8,126 bases of DNA from JBGTIS01 sp041745535 (GTDB lineage: Bacteria; Bacteroidota; Bacteroidia; Cytophagales; Cyclobacteriaceae): positions 1 to 8,126 of the forward strand of contig JBGTIS010000084.1 of the NCBI GenBank assembly GCA_041745535.1. The letters run 5' to 3'. This document shows, one piece after another, positions 1-7,422 of the stretch; the first letter of the stretch is position 1, and every line of letters begins with the position of its first letter. The position numbers and the translations under genes are program-made. The notes beneath the pieces are model-generated. The model was not told the origin of the DNA and did not search any database. It saw only the letters and a list, made by a program, of their open reading frames with translations.

Positions 1-2674
1 TACTGTTATACAAAGGAGTATCATCCAGTTTAGGATTATAGTTTTTGGTTTTTACCACATTATAAGAAGTCGCTATACTTTTTACCTCATAAAAAGCCCG
101 GAAGGTATTGATTAGGTCATGACCAAAGGTTCCACGGAAGAAAAAGTTAAGGTCCCAGTTGCGATAATTAAAGGTGTTGGACCATCCTAACTGATAATCG
201 GGAAGTCCCTGACCCAGTACGGTTTCGTCAAAATCATCAATTTTTCCATCCCCATTCAGGTCTTTGAATTTCCACTTGCCAGCTTCAGTAACACCGTCGT
301 ACACTTTGCCCCACAATCTTCCAATTTCTTCGCCTTCTTTAGCTTCTACCAGCGGCGTGTTGTTTTGCCCGGGTGAACCCAGATTCGCGATTAACCTGCG
401 ACCACCAAATTCCAAACCTGCTTCGGGATCTGATAATGATACCAAGCGGTTTTCTATATAATAGGTACCATTCAGTCCGGTAGTCCAGGTAAAATCGTCG
501 GTACTGATGGCGGTATAATTAAATACAGCTTCCAAACCGCTGCTGTTCAACTGCCCAATGTTAAGCTGCGTGGTGCCTACTAAATTTGGCGGAACAGGTA
601 CGGTAAGCGGGTAAATCAGGTCGGTAGTAATACGATTATAATAATCAAGGGTACCAGTAAAACGGTCGCCAAACATTGAGAAGTCAATTCCTACATCAAA
701 CTCGCCTTTTCGCTCCCATCGTAAGTCAGGATTTGGGTTAGAAGCAGGACCATAGCTTGGAATATATTGCCCATTATAGAAAAAGTTGCCTGCAGGACCC
801 AGCTTTAATAGCGAAAGATATGATTCGCCGGGGGTGTTACCGGTAACTCCATAGCTAGCTCTTAATTTCAGGTTATCAATAGCGGGTACATCAAACAAAT
901 TGCTCAACGTTACGCCGGCACTTACCGCAGGGAAACTACCCCATTTGTTGCCTTCTCCAAAACGAGTAGAACCTTCCTGTCGTACGCTGGCAGATAGAAA
1001 ATAAGTGCCACCGATGTTCAGGTTTACCCTGGCAAAGGCACCAATGATTTTATAAGAGTTTTTGTAGCTAAACACATTTCCCAAGCCATTTGGAAAATCC
1101 AATGCGCCGCCCAGGTTATTAAAGCTAAACGCATCGGTGAGGAAGTTGCCTCCCTGAGCACCAAAGCCATCATCAATAAATTCCTGATACGAATAGCCTA
1201 TCAAACCGGCAAATCCAATATTGCCAAAATCATTGTCATAGGTTCCGGTTGTTTCAAACAACTGGTTAAACTTCTTGTTTTCTATCCTGGCGGCTATTCC
1301 ATTTCGGTCTCTTCCATTCCAGAAGCTGTTTTTGTCGATATAAGCGCTTTTTACTTCATTTTCACGCTGCTGGCTATATCGTGCCAGCCACCGCAAACCG
1401 GGTAATATTTCATATTCGCCCTGGATATTGAAGTTAATGATATTGTTCTGTGTTTGCAGGGTATTCTGCTCGATGATAGCAACCGGGTTGTAGTAATCGA
1501 ACAAAACCTGTTGGAAATAACCATCATAAATTTTAAACTCGTCTCCACTGGCACGAATAGGAGAAGTAGGATTATAAATGGTAGCATAACGAAACGCGTC
1601 ATCAAACCCATTGTCCTGATCTTTTAAAGTTCCGGCCAGGTTAATGGTAATGGCCAGTTTGTTGTCCAAAGCCTTCTGAGTTAGGTTTAACCGGGCATTG
1701 AGCTGGTCAAATCCGGTTTGGCGGGCAACACCCTGAATATCTCTGTAGTTGATAGAGGCGCGGTAAGTAGTTTGCTCACTACCCCCGGAAAGCGCAAGGT
1801 TATGCACATGAGAAATCGCATTTTGCGTAATGGCATCGAACCAATCTGTTTTTGCACCAAAATCGGTTCCAATACCCAGCGCATTGAACTCAGCAGCATT
1901 CATTACCTCTACGGTTCTGGCTGTACTTTCTGTAGACACATACCCGTTGTAATCGATCGCAGATTGGCCTGCGGTACCAGTTTTGGTAGTTACCAGAATT
2001 ACGCCACTGGAACCCCGGCTACCGTAAATAGCTGCCGCGGAACCATCTTTCAGAATGTCCATGGAAGCAATATCGTTGGGGTCCACACTGTTCAGGTCAG
2101 CGCCTACCACGCCATCGATAATTACCAGTGGCTGGCTATTGGCACCTAAAGTAGAAAGCCCTCTGAGCCGTACGCTGAAACCGCGGTTAGGGTCAGCACC
2201 TGGGCGTGAAATAATCATACCGGCTACCTTACCCTGCATAAGTTGGTTGGCATCGCTTACGTTCCCTTTATTGAAATCTTTAGAACTGATGCTGGCCACC
2301 GCACTGGTGATTTCCTTTTTCTCCTGCGTACCATAACCCACCACCACAATTTCGCTCAGCGACTGGATATCTTCTGATAAATTTACATTAATGGTAGTCT
2401 GGTTACCAATAGGTATTTCCTGTGTGGTGTACCCAATAGAAGAGAATACCAGTATTTCTCCATCTGCCGGCACTGTAAGTTTGTAGTTACCGTCAATGTC
2501 TGTTACAGTACCTGTACTGGTTCCTTTTAGCAGCACGTTTACACCGGGCAATGTCCCTTCACCGCCTGCGGTTACCTGCCCGCTAATTGTTTTTTCCTGG
2601 GCATGTACCACACTTACTACCAGCAGGGCAACAATAAGCAGTGATACGTGCCTGAAATACGTAGAAATTTTCAT
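1..2674 (-). CDS. SusC/RagA-family TonB-linked outer membrane transporter (C-terminus off window)
   Basis: This is an outer-membrane beta-barrel that, with a SusD-type lipoprotein, imports oligosaccharides, peptides or other large nutrients using TonB energy. The reading frame is open from an ATG at 2674 through base 1, giving 891 codons without a stop; family members are usually about 950-1100 residues, so roughly the last 100 are missing. Residues 1-25 are a signal peptide ending ...VVHA before QEK. Residues 28-100 are a carboxypeptidase-regulatory-like domain with the typical PGVNVLLKGTSTGT stretch. VVVGYGTQ (110-117) marks the plug entrance; the plug carries ILKDGSAAAIYGSRG (207-221) and SGVILVTTK. 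The barrel follows, including DLNGDGKIDDFDE (805-817), an acidic calcium-loop-like motif usual near the end of SusC proteins. There is no Shine-Dalgarno sequence, and upstream ATGs are out of frame. Substrate cannot be told; the LacI-like site upstream hints at sugar. SusD should lie beyond the left edge. Confidence 0.96.
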   Translation of the reverse strand, partial: MKISTYFRHVSLLIVALLVVSVVHAQEKTISGQVTAGGEGTLPGVNVLLKGTSTGTVTDIDGNYKLTVPADGEILVFSSIGYTTQEIPIGNQTTINVNLSEDIQSLSEIVVVGYGTQEKKEITSAVASISSKDFNKGNVSDANQLMQGKVAGMIISRPGADPNRGFSVRLRGLSTLGANSQPLVIIDGVVGADLNSVDPNDIASMDILKDGSAAAIYGSRGSSGVILVTTKTGTAGQSAIDYNGYVSTESTARTVEVMNAAEFNALGIGTDFGAKTDWFDAITQNAISHVHNLALSGGSEQTTYRASINYRDIQGVARQTGFDQLNARLNLTQKALDNKLAITINLAGTLKDQDNGFDDAFRYATIYNPTSPIRASGDEFKIYDGYFQQVLFDYYNPVAIIEQNTLQTQNNIINFNIQGEYEILPGLRWLARYSQQRENEVKSAYIDKNSFWNGRDRNGIAARIENKKFNQLFETTGTYDNDFGNIGFAGLIGYSYQEFIDDGFGAQGGNFLTDAFSFNNLGGALDFPNGLGNVFSYKNSYKIIGAFARVNLNIGGTYFLSASVRQEGSTRFGEGNKWGSFPAVSAGVTLSNLFDVPAIDNLKLRASYGVTGNTPGESYLSLLKLGPAGNFFYNGQYIPSYGPASNPNPDLRWERKGEFDVGIDFSMFGDRFTGTLDYYNRITTDLIYPLTVPVPPNLVGTTQLNIGQLNSSGLEAVFNYTAISTDDFTWTTGLNGTYYIENRLVSLSDPEAGLEFGGRRLIANLGSPGQNNTPLVEAKEGEEIGRLWGKVYDGVTEAGKWKFKDLNGDGKIDDFDETVLGQGLPDYQLGWSNTFNYRNWDLNFFFRGTFGHDLINTFRAFYEVKSIATSYNVVKTKNYNPKLDDTPLYNS

Positions 2675-2790
2675 ATGCACATCATTTAATTTGAAGAATA
2701 AAATAGTTAGGTGTTTTTTAAAATATATGAAATTAACTGTTAAAATTAAGGATTAGTTTTATCATTTCAACAAATTCTTATTTAATTATT

Positions 2791-2808
2791 ACAAATCATA
2801 TAATTTGT
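2791..2808. repeat. inverted repeat ACAAAT-N6-ATTTGT
   Basis: Two perfect 6-bp arms (2791-2796 and 2803-2808) surround the spacer CATATA. It lies about 117 bp upstream of the susC-like start and downstream of the candidate promoter, so it would sit in the transcript leader. It could be a protein-binding site or a weak RNA hairpin. In DNA this AT-rich it may also be chance. Confidence 0.4.
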
Positions 2809-2847
2809 CAATTTTACTTATGATTGCCTTTATTATTGAATTTTTGG

Positions 2848-2881
2848 CAACTATAAATAACAATTAATAAAAATTTACAAA
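2848..2881 (-). promoter_or_regulatory. candidate Bacteroidota promoter for the susC-like gene
   Basis: On the minus strand, TTTG (2881-2878) is followed after 22 bp by TATAGTTG (2855-2848). The known Bacteroidota vegetative promoter is TTTG, about 17-23 bp, then TAnnTTTG, so the second box has one mismatch. Transcription would begin near 2841 and leave a leader of about 165 nt. The LacI-like palindrome lies 26 bp upstream of the first box. AT-rich sequence makes chance matches common, so this is tentative. Confidence 0.3.
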
Positions 2882-2907
2882 TATTGAGATTAATTCGTTT
2901 AGTTTAT

Positions 2908-2921
2908 TGCAATCGTTTGCA
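2908..2921. promoter_or_regulatory. LacI-family-type operator upstream of the susC-like gene
   Basis: The 14-bp sequence TGCAATCGTTTGCA is a near-palindrome with a central CG; six of seven base pairs are symmetric. It fits the CAAnCGnTTG core typical of operators bound by LacI/GalR-family regulators, which respond mostly to sugars. It is the most GC-containing block in a very AT-rich gap and lies 234 bp upstream of the susC-like start. The regulator itself is not in the window. A position upstream of the candidate promoter would fit activation, or repression from a promoter not recognised here. Confidence 0.5.
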
Positions 2922-2979
2922 TTCAAAAAAAAGGATATTATCTGGTCAGAATTTTTCCTCCTTTAAAGAAGACTTAACC

Positions 2980-3011
2980 AAATTATATAAATCGTATATT
3001 TTATATAATTT
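2980..3011. repeat. 12-bp perfect AT inverted repeat with 8-nt loop
   Basis: AAATTATATAAA (2980-2991) and TTTATATAATTT (3000-3011) are exact reverse complements separated by TCGTATAT. On the minus strand it lies about 95-125 nt past the stop of the inositol monophosphatase gene, where the cluster transcript could end. As RNA it would be an AU-only hairpin without a U tract, so a weak terminator at best; it may equally be a cruciform or protein site upstream of the susC promoter. Confidence 0.5.
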
Positions 3012-3104
3012 TATCGCAATATGTGTAATAGTAACACAAAGAATGCAGATTATTTTTATTCTGGCACAGAATGATAGAAAAGATCAAGTGGCCCCTACTC
3101 AATG

Positions 3105-3908
3105 TCAGGTTTGGCTTTCCCAAAAATTATGAATATGGTGTAGCATTTCCGGATGCACTAGATTACAGGCGCCAATAATTTGTCCTTTAAAAATATAATC
3201 GTTTTCTCCTTTGAAATTAGAAACTTTTCCACCGGCCTGCTCAATAAGGAAAGCGCCTGCCGCTACGTCCCAGGGTTTCAGGTTAAACTCAAAAAATCCT
3301 TCAAATCTGCCGCAAGCCACATAGGCCAGGTCTATGGCGGCACTTCCCATGCGACGCAGGCCATGGGTTTCTTTCATAAAAAATTTAAACATATCCAGGT
3401 ACACCCCAATTCTATGGAAACTATGGTACGGAAAACCGGTAGCGATCAGGCTATCGGTTAAGGAAGTAGCGTCAGATACTTTTATTTCCTGCTCGTCGCA
3501 ATAGGCTTTTCCACCAAGGGCGGAGTAAAAAGTTTCGTTACGGGTTGGATCATGAATAATGCCTAATATCACTTTATCATGTTCCATTAAGGCAATGCTG
3601 ATGCAGTAAACCGGTAAGCCGTGTACAAAATTGGTGGTGCCATCTACCGGATCAATTACCCAGTTATAACGTTCCCGCCGGCCAATAGTGGTGGTACCTT
3701 CTTCGGTAATAAACCCCGCCTCCGGTACAATATCTTTTAAACCCGCCACCAGCATTTTTTCAGACTCTTTATCCACATAGGAAACCAGGTCGTTTTTCCC
3801 TTTATATTCAATCGAGGCGGTAGTAAACCTTTTCCTTTCCCGCTGAATAAATTCGCCGGTTTGCCGGGTTATCGTTAATGTCTTTTCTAAAATACTGTTC
3901 AGTTCCAT
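3105..3908 (-). CDS. suhB: inositol monophosphatase family protein
   Basis: A 267-residue cytosolic, magnesium-dependent phosphatase of the inositol monophosphatase/SuhB family, which removes phosphate from inositol-1-phosphate and related sugar phosphates. Length matches the family. Metal-site motifs are all visible: E69-E70-G, then WVIDPVDGTTNFVHGLP (83-99) with D86, D89, G90 and T91, and KPWDVAAGAFLIEQAGG (211-227) with D214. The GSAAIDLAYVACGRFEGFFE stretch (188-207) is also typical. The start is the ATG at 3908; it lacks a Shine-Dalgarno sequence. It lies 27 bp after the lnt stop on the same strand and looks like the last gene of the cluster. Family members also act on fructose-1,6-bisphosphate, histidinol phosphate or 3'-phosphoadenosine 5'-phosphate, and the true substrate cannot be read from sequence. 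Confidence 0.93.
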   Translation of the reverse strand: MELNSILEKTLTITRQTGEFIQRERKRFTTASIEYKGKNDLVSYVDKESEKMLVAGLKDIVPEAGFITEEGTTTIGRRERYNWVIDPVDGTTNFVHGLPVYCISIALMEHDKVILGIIHDPTRNETFYSALGGKAYCDEQEIKVSDATSLTDSLIATGFPYHSFHRIGVYLDMFKFFMKETHGLRRMGSAAIDLAYVACGRFEGFFEFNLKPWDVAAGAFLIEQAGGKVSNFKGENDYIFKGQIIGACNLVHPEMLHHIHNFWESQT

Positions 3909-3935
3909 AAAATTCTGATATAAGGTTTGAGTAAA

Positions 3936-5549
3936 TTATTTTTTCACTTTCTTCTTTACAAAAGCGGATACAATTACCAACACAGCCAGCCAAATGGTAG
4001 TCCGTCCGATATAATCGCCATATCGAACATAAAAGGTTAATATACTATTAGCAGCCAAAGAGGCGCTGATTACATTTTGCTCCCAGAATCGCGTTTGTGC
4101 GGTAATGTCTCCCCGCTGATTAATATACGCGGAAATACCGGTGTTGGCCGACCGCGCTATGCTTCTTCGGCTTTCTATAGCCCGCAAGGTAGCATAGTGC
4201 AAATGCTGCTTGTAGCCGGGGGTATTGCCCCACCAGCCATCGTTGGTAATAATAAATATAAACCGCGCGCCCTGCCGGATAAATCCCGCCATGTATTCTC
4301 CATATACAGATTCATAACAAATAGCAGGGGCTATGGTTATGCCTTTGCTATTTTTAAATACGGTAGGTGTTCGCTGCCTGCCAAATCCGCCCGCTGTACC
4401 ACCCAGGTCGAATAAAAGTTCGGAAATAAAGCCAAAAACCCGGGGATAAGGCATAATTTCTACGCCGGGTACCAACTTCGATTTGTGGTAAAAACCAATA
4501 GTGTCGGTATCGCCTGAGAAGAGCGCGGTATTAAATACATCGTAATAGCCAACATCTTTACTGAAACGTGCCGTGGGGGTGGCTTCTTTCTTATTCCGGT
4601 AGGTGGAAAAACTGGTGATGCCCGTCAGTAACGAAAGGTTAGGATATGTGTTTTTAAATGTTGTGATATCCTCTATAATCTTGTAATTTCTGATAACCGA
4701 TTCCTCCAGAGGATTATCAATAGCTGTTTCAGGCCATACCAGAAACTGAGTTTGATCGGTTATTTTTTGCCCGGACAAATTTATAAACCGTGCTACCTGC
4801 TGCTCGTAAGGAATAAACCGCGCCGAACCGATAAATTTCTCTGTGTAAGGATCAATGTTGGGTTGCAAAACCACAATCTCTACTTGTTCTCCTTTTTCCT
4901 GGTAATAATGATAGTGAATGGATGAGTACACAATGGGTAGAACAATTAAAAGAAGCGGATACAACAGCGAAATCAGTTTTACTTTTTTGTTTTCCTTGCG
5001 GTTCTTTTTGAAAAATATCTTAAAAATGGCAATGTTGGCCAATAGTATCCACAACGTGCCTCCCAAAACGCCTGAATACTCATACCACTGCACCCATTGC
5101 GGCAGCATGGCGAACCCATTGCCCAGCGTGAGCCAGGGCCACGATAAATCCCAGTTAAGGTGTAAATATTCGAACGAAATCCAATATAATACAAAACTGA
5201 AGTAACCGATCCACGATCCACCGGAACGTTTGGTTGCCCTGAATAACACAAAAGGGAGGGTCATTAAAGCTGCATTGGCTGCCAGCATAAATATCGCACC
5301 CACCAGGGTAGCCTGGTATACCCACCAGGTAGTAGTGGCGTTCCATAAAAAAGTGGCCAGGTACATATATCCGAAATAGGTAAGGGCAGGTCGCCTGTAA
5401 TTTCCCTGTGAGATTTGCTCTTCTATTAACAATAAAGGCACAAGTGCCACAAACAGAAAAACAGGTAATGGATGAACCGGCCAGCCCAGCCAAAACAAAA
5501 AGCCACTGATAAGGGAAAGAGAAAATGGATGAAAAAGATGCTTGAACAA
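3936..5549 (-). CDS. lnt: apolipoprotein N-acyltransferase
   Basis: Lnt is an inner-membrane enzyme that N-acylates the lipid-modified N-terminal cysteine of lipoproteins, the last step of lipoprotein maturation. The protein is 537 residues, in the family range. Hydrophobic segments fill residues 6-210 and one more lies near 517-531; between them is a periplasmic nitrilase-like domain. The catalytic triad is recognisable: E274 in VWPETA, K356 in FYHKSKLVP and C411 in PAICYES. NDGWWG (436-441) and RAIESRRSIARSANTGIS (456-473) are also typical. The start is a TTG at 5549: an in-frame TGA at 5577-5579 and no ATG or GTG between leave no conventional alternative, and the next Met (62) would delete the first membrane helix. 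It begins 4 bp after the rsmI stop, so translation is probably coupled. Bacteroidota depend heavily on lipoproteins such as SusD, which fits this neighbourhood loosely. Confidence 0.95.
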   Translation of the reverse strand: MFKHLFHPFSLSLISGFLFWLGWPVHPLPVFLFVALVPLLLIEEQISQGNYRRPALTYFGYMYLATFLWNATTTWWVYQATLVGAIFMLAANAALMTLPFVLFRATKRSGGSWIGYFSFVLYWISFEYLHLNWDLSWPWLTLGNGFAMLPQWVQWYEYSGVLGGTLWILLANIAIFKIFFKKNRKENKKVKLISLLYPLLLIVLPIVYSSIHYHYYQEKGEQVEIVVLQPNIDPYTEKFIGSARFIPYEQQVARFINLSGQKITDQTQFLVWPETAIDNPLEESVIRNYKIIEDITTFKNTYPNLSLLTGITSFSTYRNKKEATPTARFSKDVGYYDVFNTALFSGDTDTIGFYHKSKLVPGVEIMPYPRVFGFISELLFDLGGTAGGFGRQRTPTVFKNSKGITIAPAICYESVYGEYMAGFIRQGARFIFIITNDGWWGNTPGYKQHLHYATLRAIESRRSIARSANTGISAYINQRGDITAQTRFWEQNVISASLAANSILTFYVRYGDYIGRTTIWLAVLVIVSAFVKKKVKK

Positions 5550-5553
5550 TTTT

Positions 5554-6237
5554 TTAATGTTTTCCTTCGATAACCATCACAATTTCTCCTTTAACCGTTG
5601 CGGACGAAAAGTAATTTATTAATTCCGATAAAGTACCATTGCGGGTTTCTTCGTATATTTTAGTTAGTTCACGGCTCACGGAAGCCTGCCTGGTTTCACC
5701 AAAATAATCGGCACATTGCTGTAGGGTTTTTAACAGCCGGTGGGGCGACTCATACAATATAATGGTCCTTTCCTCTTCAGCCAGTTTCCGCAACCGAGTT
5801 TGCCTTCCTTTTTTATGCGGCAGAAATCCTTCAAAAATAAATTTATCGGCGGGTAATCCCGATTTTACCAGGGCAGGTACAAAGGCGGTAGCACCTGGTA
5901 AACACTCTACCTGTAAATTACTTTTTAAACACGCATTCACCAGCAGATAGCCCGGATCAGAAATTACCGGCGTTCCGGCATCGCTAATCAGCGCCATTTT
6001 TTCACCTTTACTGAGCCGGTCTACCAGGCTGCTTACATACCGATGCTCGTTAAACGCATGGTGGCTCAGCAATTTTCCAGGCACTATTTGGAAATGTTTT
6101 AACAAAATACCGGATTTGCGGGTATCTTCAGCCAGTATGGTATCTACTTCCTGTAATACTTTAATGGCCCTGAAGGTCATATCCTCCAAATTGCCAATGG
6201 GGGTAGGCACAATAAATAAAGATGTTTCGTGCTGCAA
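5554..6237 (-). CDS. rsmI: 16S rRNA (cytidine(1402)-2'-O)-methyltransferase
   Basis: RsmI uses S-adenosylmethionine to 2'-O-methylate C1402 in the decoding centre of 16S rRNA. The 227-residue protein is somewhat shorter than the E. coli form but has the full tetrapyrrole-methylase-like core: VPTPIGNLEDMT (10-21), AEDTRKSG (36-43), ISDAGTPVISDPG (84-96), LPGATAFVPAL (118-128), YESPHRL, SRELTKIYEE and a C-terminal GEIVMVIEG. The start is a TTG at 6237. A TGA in the same frame at 6241-6243 lies just upstream, and the SAM-site motif begins by residue 10, so no ATG can serve (the first is codon 20). It starts 10 bp after the stop of the pterin dehydratase gene and ends 4 bp before lnt, consistent with one transcript and coupled translation. 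Confidence 0.95.
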   Translation of the reverse strand: MQHETSLFIVPTPIGNLEDMTFRAIKVLQEVDTILAEDTRKSGILLKHFQIVPGKLLSHHAFNEHRYVSSLVDRLSKGEKMALISDAGTPVISDPGYLLVNACLKSNLQVECLPGATAFVPALVKSGLPADKFIFEGFLPHKKGRQTRLRKLAEEERTIILYESPHRLLKTLQQCADYFGETRQASVSRELTKIYEETRNGTLSELINYFSSATVKGEIVMVIEGKH

Positions 6238-6247
6238 CGCTCAGGTA

Positions 6248-6478
6248 TTAAATGAGTTTGTCGATAGCCTCGGCCAACTTGCGGTCTTTATTGGTAACTT
6301 TATTGCCTGCGTCGTGTGTAGATAACTCAAAATTAACCTTATTATACGTATTGGTCATCTGAGGATGATGATTCATCTTTTCGGCAATCATGGCTACTTT
6401 GGTCATAAAGCCGAATGCTTCTACGAAATTATCAAATTCGTAATCTTTCTTAAGCTTATTGTCTTCTTCTTTCCACAT
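6248..6478 (-). CDS. phhB: 4a-hydroxytetrahydrobiopterin (pterin-4a-carbinolamine) dehydratase
   Basis: A small cytosolic enzyme that dehydrates 4a-hydroxytetrahydropterin, regenerating the pterin cofactor after aromatic amino acid hydroxylation. With the start chosen here it has 76 residues. The family signature is complete: EKMNHHPQMTN, with H37 and H38, then VNFELSTHDAG (48-58) and TNKDRKLAEAID. The usual second glycine of DAGG is Asn here. The frame extends 13 codons upstream to a TTG at 6517, but the ATG at 6478 begins MWKEEDNKL, which matches the usual beginning of Bacteroidota members. No Shine-Dalgarno sequence is visible. It lies 83 bp after the DUF493 gene and 10 bp before rsmI. No aromatic hydroxylase is in the window, so its physiological partner is unknown. 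Confidence 0.9.
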   Translation of the reverse strand: MWKEEDNKLKKDYEFDNFVEAFGFMTKVAMIAEKMNHHPQMTNTYNKVNFELSTHDAGNKVTNKDRKLAEAIDKLI

Positions 6479-6561
6479 AATATCAATAAATTTTGGGTTA
6501 CAAGTTATGTACATCAATAACCAATTTTACCTTTTGGTGTTCAGGTAATTAATAATTTATA

Positions 6562-6816
6562 TTATAAAGCCACCAAACCTTTGATTTCATGTGCCTCATG
6601 GTATTTTTTAATCACATCTTCGCTGGATCCCATCATTACGTTGGCGGTAATGCTGATATATTTACCATTTTTTGATGTCCTGGTTTTTAATTCATTTTTT
6701 GGAAACAAAGCCATTACTTCTTCCTTTTTGCCAGCTGGAACAATAAACTTAAACATATACAAGGATGGCCACTCGTGGGTGCGGTCCAGTTTAGATTTAA
6801 ATGAATCATAACTCAT
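6562..6816 (-). CDS. DUF493 (YbeD-like) family protein
   Basis: This 84-residue protein belongs to the DUF493/YbeD family: small proteins with an ACT-like alpha/beta fold and no proven biochemical role. Recognisable parts are MSYDSFKSKLD at the start, the WPSLYMFKFIVP strand region (17-28), KYISITANVMMGSSEDVIKKYHE in the middle, and the closing IKGLVAL. The open frame continues 17 codons upstream, but the ATG at 6816 is clearly the start: GGAGG lies 8 bases before it (6829-6825), and the homologous region begins exactly there. Such a Shine-Dalgarno match is uncommon in Bacteroidota and contrasts with the other minus-strand genes here. It is probably first in the cluster, divergent from the exported-protein gene at 7464. 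Confidence 0.88.
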   Translation of the reverse strand: MSYDSFKSKLDRTHEWPSLYMFKFIVPAGKKEEVMALFPKNELKTRTSKNGKYISITANVMMGSSEDVIKKYHEAHEIKGLVAL

Positions 6817-7216
6817 ATATTTTCCTCCAGTTTTAAAGTTTCGTGTAGTTTCTCTATACCTTACCAAAAAACACCGAATTAGGTTGTGAGAATTATGCTA
6901 TGCTAACATTGATTTCGACTGTTGGTATTAAATTTATCGATTTATTTAATTAAAAATTCTTCTTTCAAAAAAAATTTAGGAGATCAAAAAAATGTTAAAT
7001 TTAAAAAATTAAACTTATTATTTAAATAATTATATATCTTTCTAACATTCATTGCTAACTTACCTTTATATTCTTCCTATTTTCCGCGATTCTTCCTGTC
7101 ATTTTGAAAAACTCCCGCATGAATCCCAAATTTTTTAAAATAAAATCAGAAAAAAAGCATCTTTTTTATACATAAAAGTTACATTTTCTTTATTTAAATT
7201 TTATCAAGTACCCTTT

Positions 7217-7247
7217 GCCTTTGCTAACATCCTGTTGATTTAAAGGC
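7217..7247 (+). repeat. imperfect hairpin in the divergent intergenic region
   Basis: GCCTTT (7217-7222) pairs with AAAGGC (7242-7247). Inside them TAACA (7225-7229) can pair with TGTTG (7233-7237, one T-G wobble) around a TCC loop. It lies in a short, relatively GC-containing island. No T run follows on either strand, so it is not a standard terminator. It might belong to a small RNA or a regulator site, but nothing in the sequence decides this. Confidence 0.35.
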
Positions 7248-7422
7248 CCAAATCTCATTCATTTTAACAAATTATCAAAAATCAATTGTTTTAACATTCA
7301 ATAAAATCCTTATTTTTATGTTTTATTATTAATTTTTTAAATAAATGTTTGAAAATAGTGTAACATAATTCATTAATTTTTAGTTAGTTTGTAATGAAGA
7401 CGAAATTGTAATTTCAATTCAT

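Larger units (their letters stand above)
2675..3104. other. AT-rich intergenic region upstream of the susC-like gene
   Basis: This 430-bp stretch lies between the stop of the inositol monophosphatase gene and the start of the susC-like gene, both on the minus strand. I see no convincing protein gene in it: the only sizeable open frame on the plus strand begins with TTG, has no recognisable domain and runs into the phosphatase gene. It holds a LacI-type palindrome, a candidate promoter and two AT inverted repeats, listed separately. It is probably the regulatory region of the susC unit and shows that susC is not simply the last gene of the housekeeping cluster. Confidence 0.7.

Noticed and set aside
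1718..2336. Overlapping plus-strand open frames opposite susC
   Set aside because: They are antisense shadows of a well-supported SusC reading frame and have composition and residues that match no protein family.
2884..3132. Plus-strand 82-residue open frame upstream of susC
   Set aside because: It begins with TTG, has no recognisable domain or ribosome binding site, spans the AT-rich regulatory gap and overlaps the end of the phosphatase gene on the other strand.
6479..6517. Longer N-terminus of the pterin dehydratase from the TTG at 6517
   Set aside because: The extra 13 residues do not match the family, and the internal ATG at 6478 begins where homologous proteins usually begin.
6817..6867. 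Longer N-terminus of the DUF493 protein
   Set aside because: GGAGG is correctly placed for the ATG at 6816 and would lie inside the coding region of the longer form; the extra residues do not resemble the family.
6978..7012. Tiny six-codon open frame (ATG at 6992) behind an AGGAG
   Set aside because: It is made only of Leu, Asn and Lys codons in AT-rich DNA, and nothing suggests an attenuator; most likely chance.
7070..7097. ATTCTTCCT twice with a 19-bp period
   Set aside because: Only nine bases long and low in complexity; it fits chance in pyrimidine-rich AT DNA, so it is mentioned only in the intergenic description.
7151..7167. AAAAAAG-CAT-CTTTTTT mini-hairpin resembling a terminator
   Set aside because: The stem is almost only A-T pairs, and no gene lies just upstream on either strand to terminate; A and T runs are common here.
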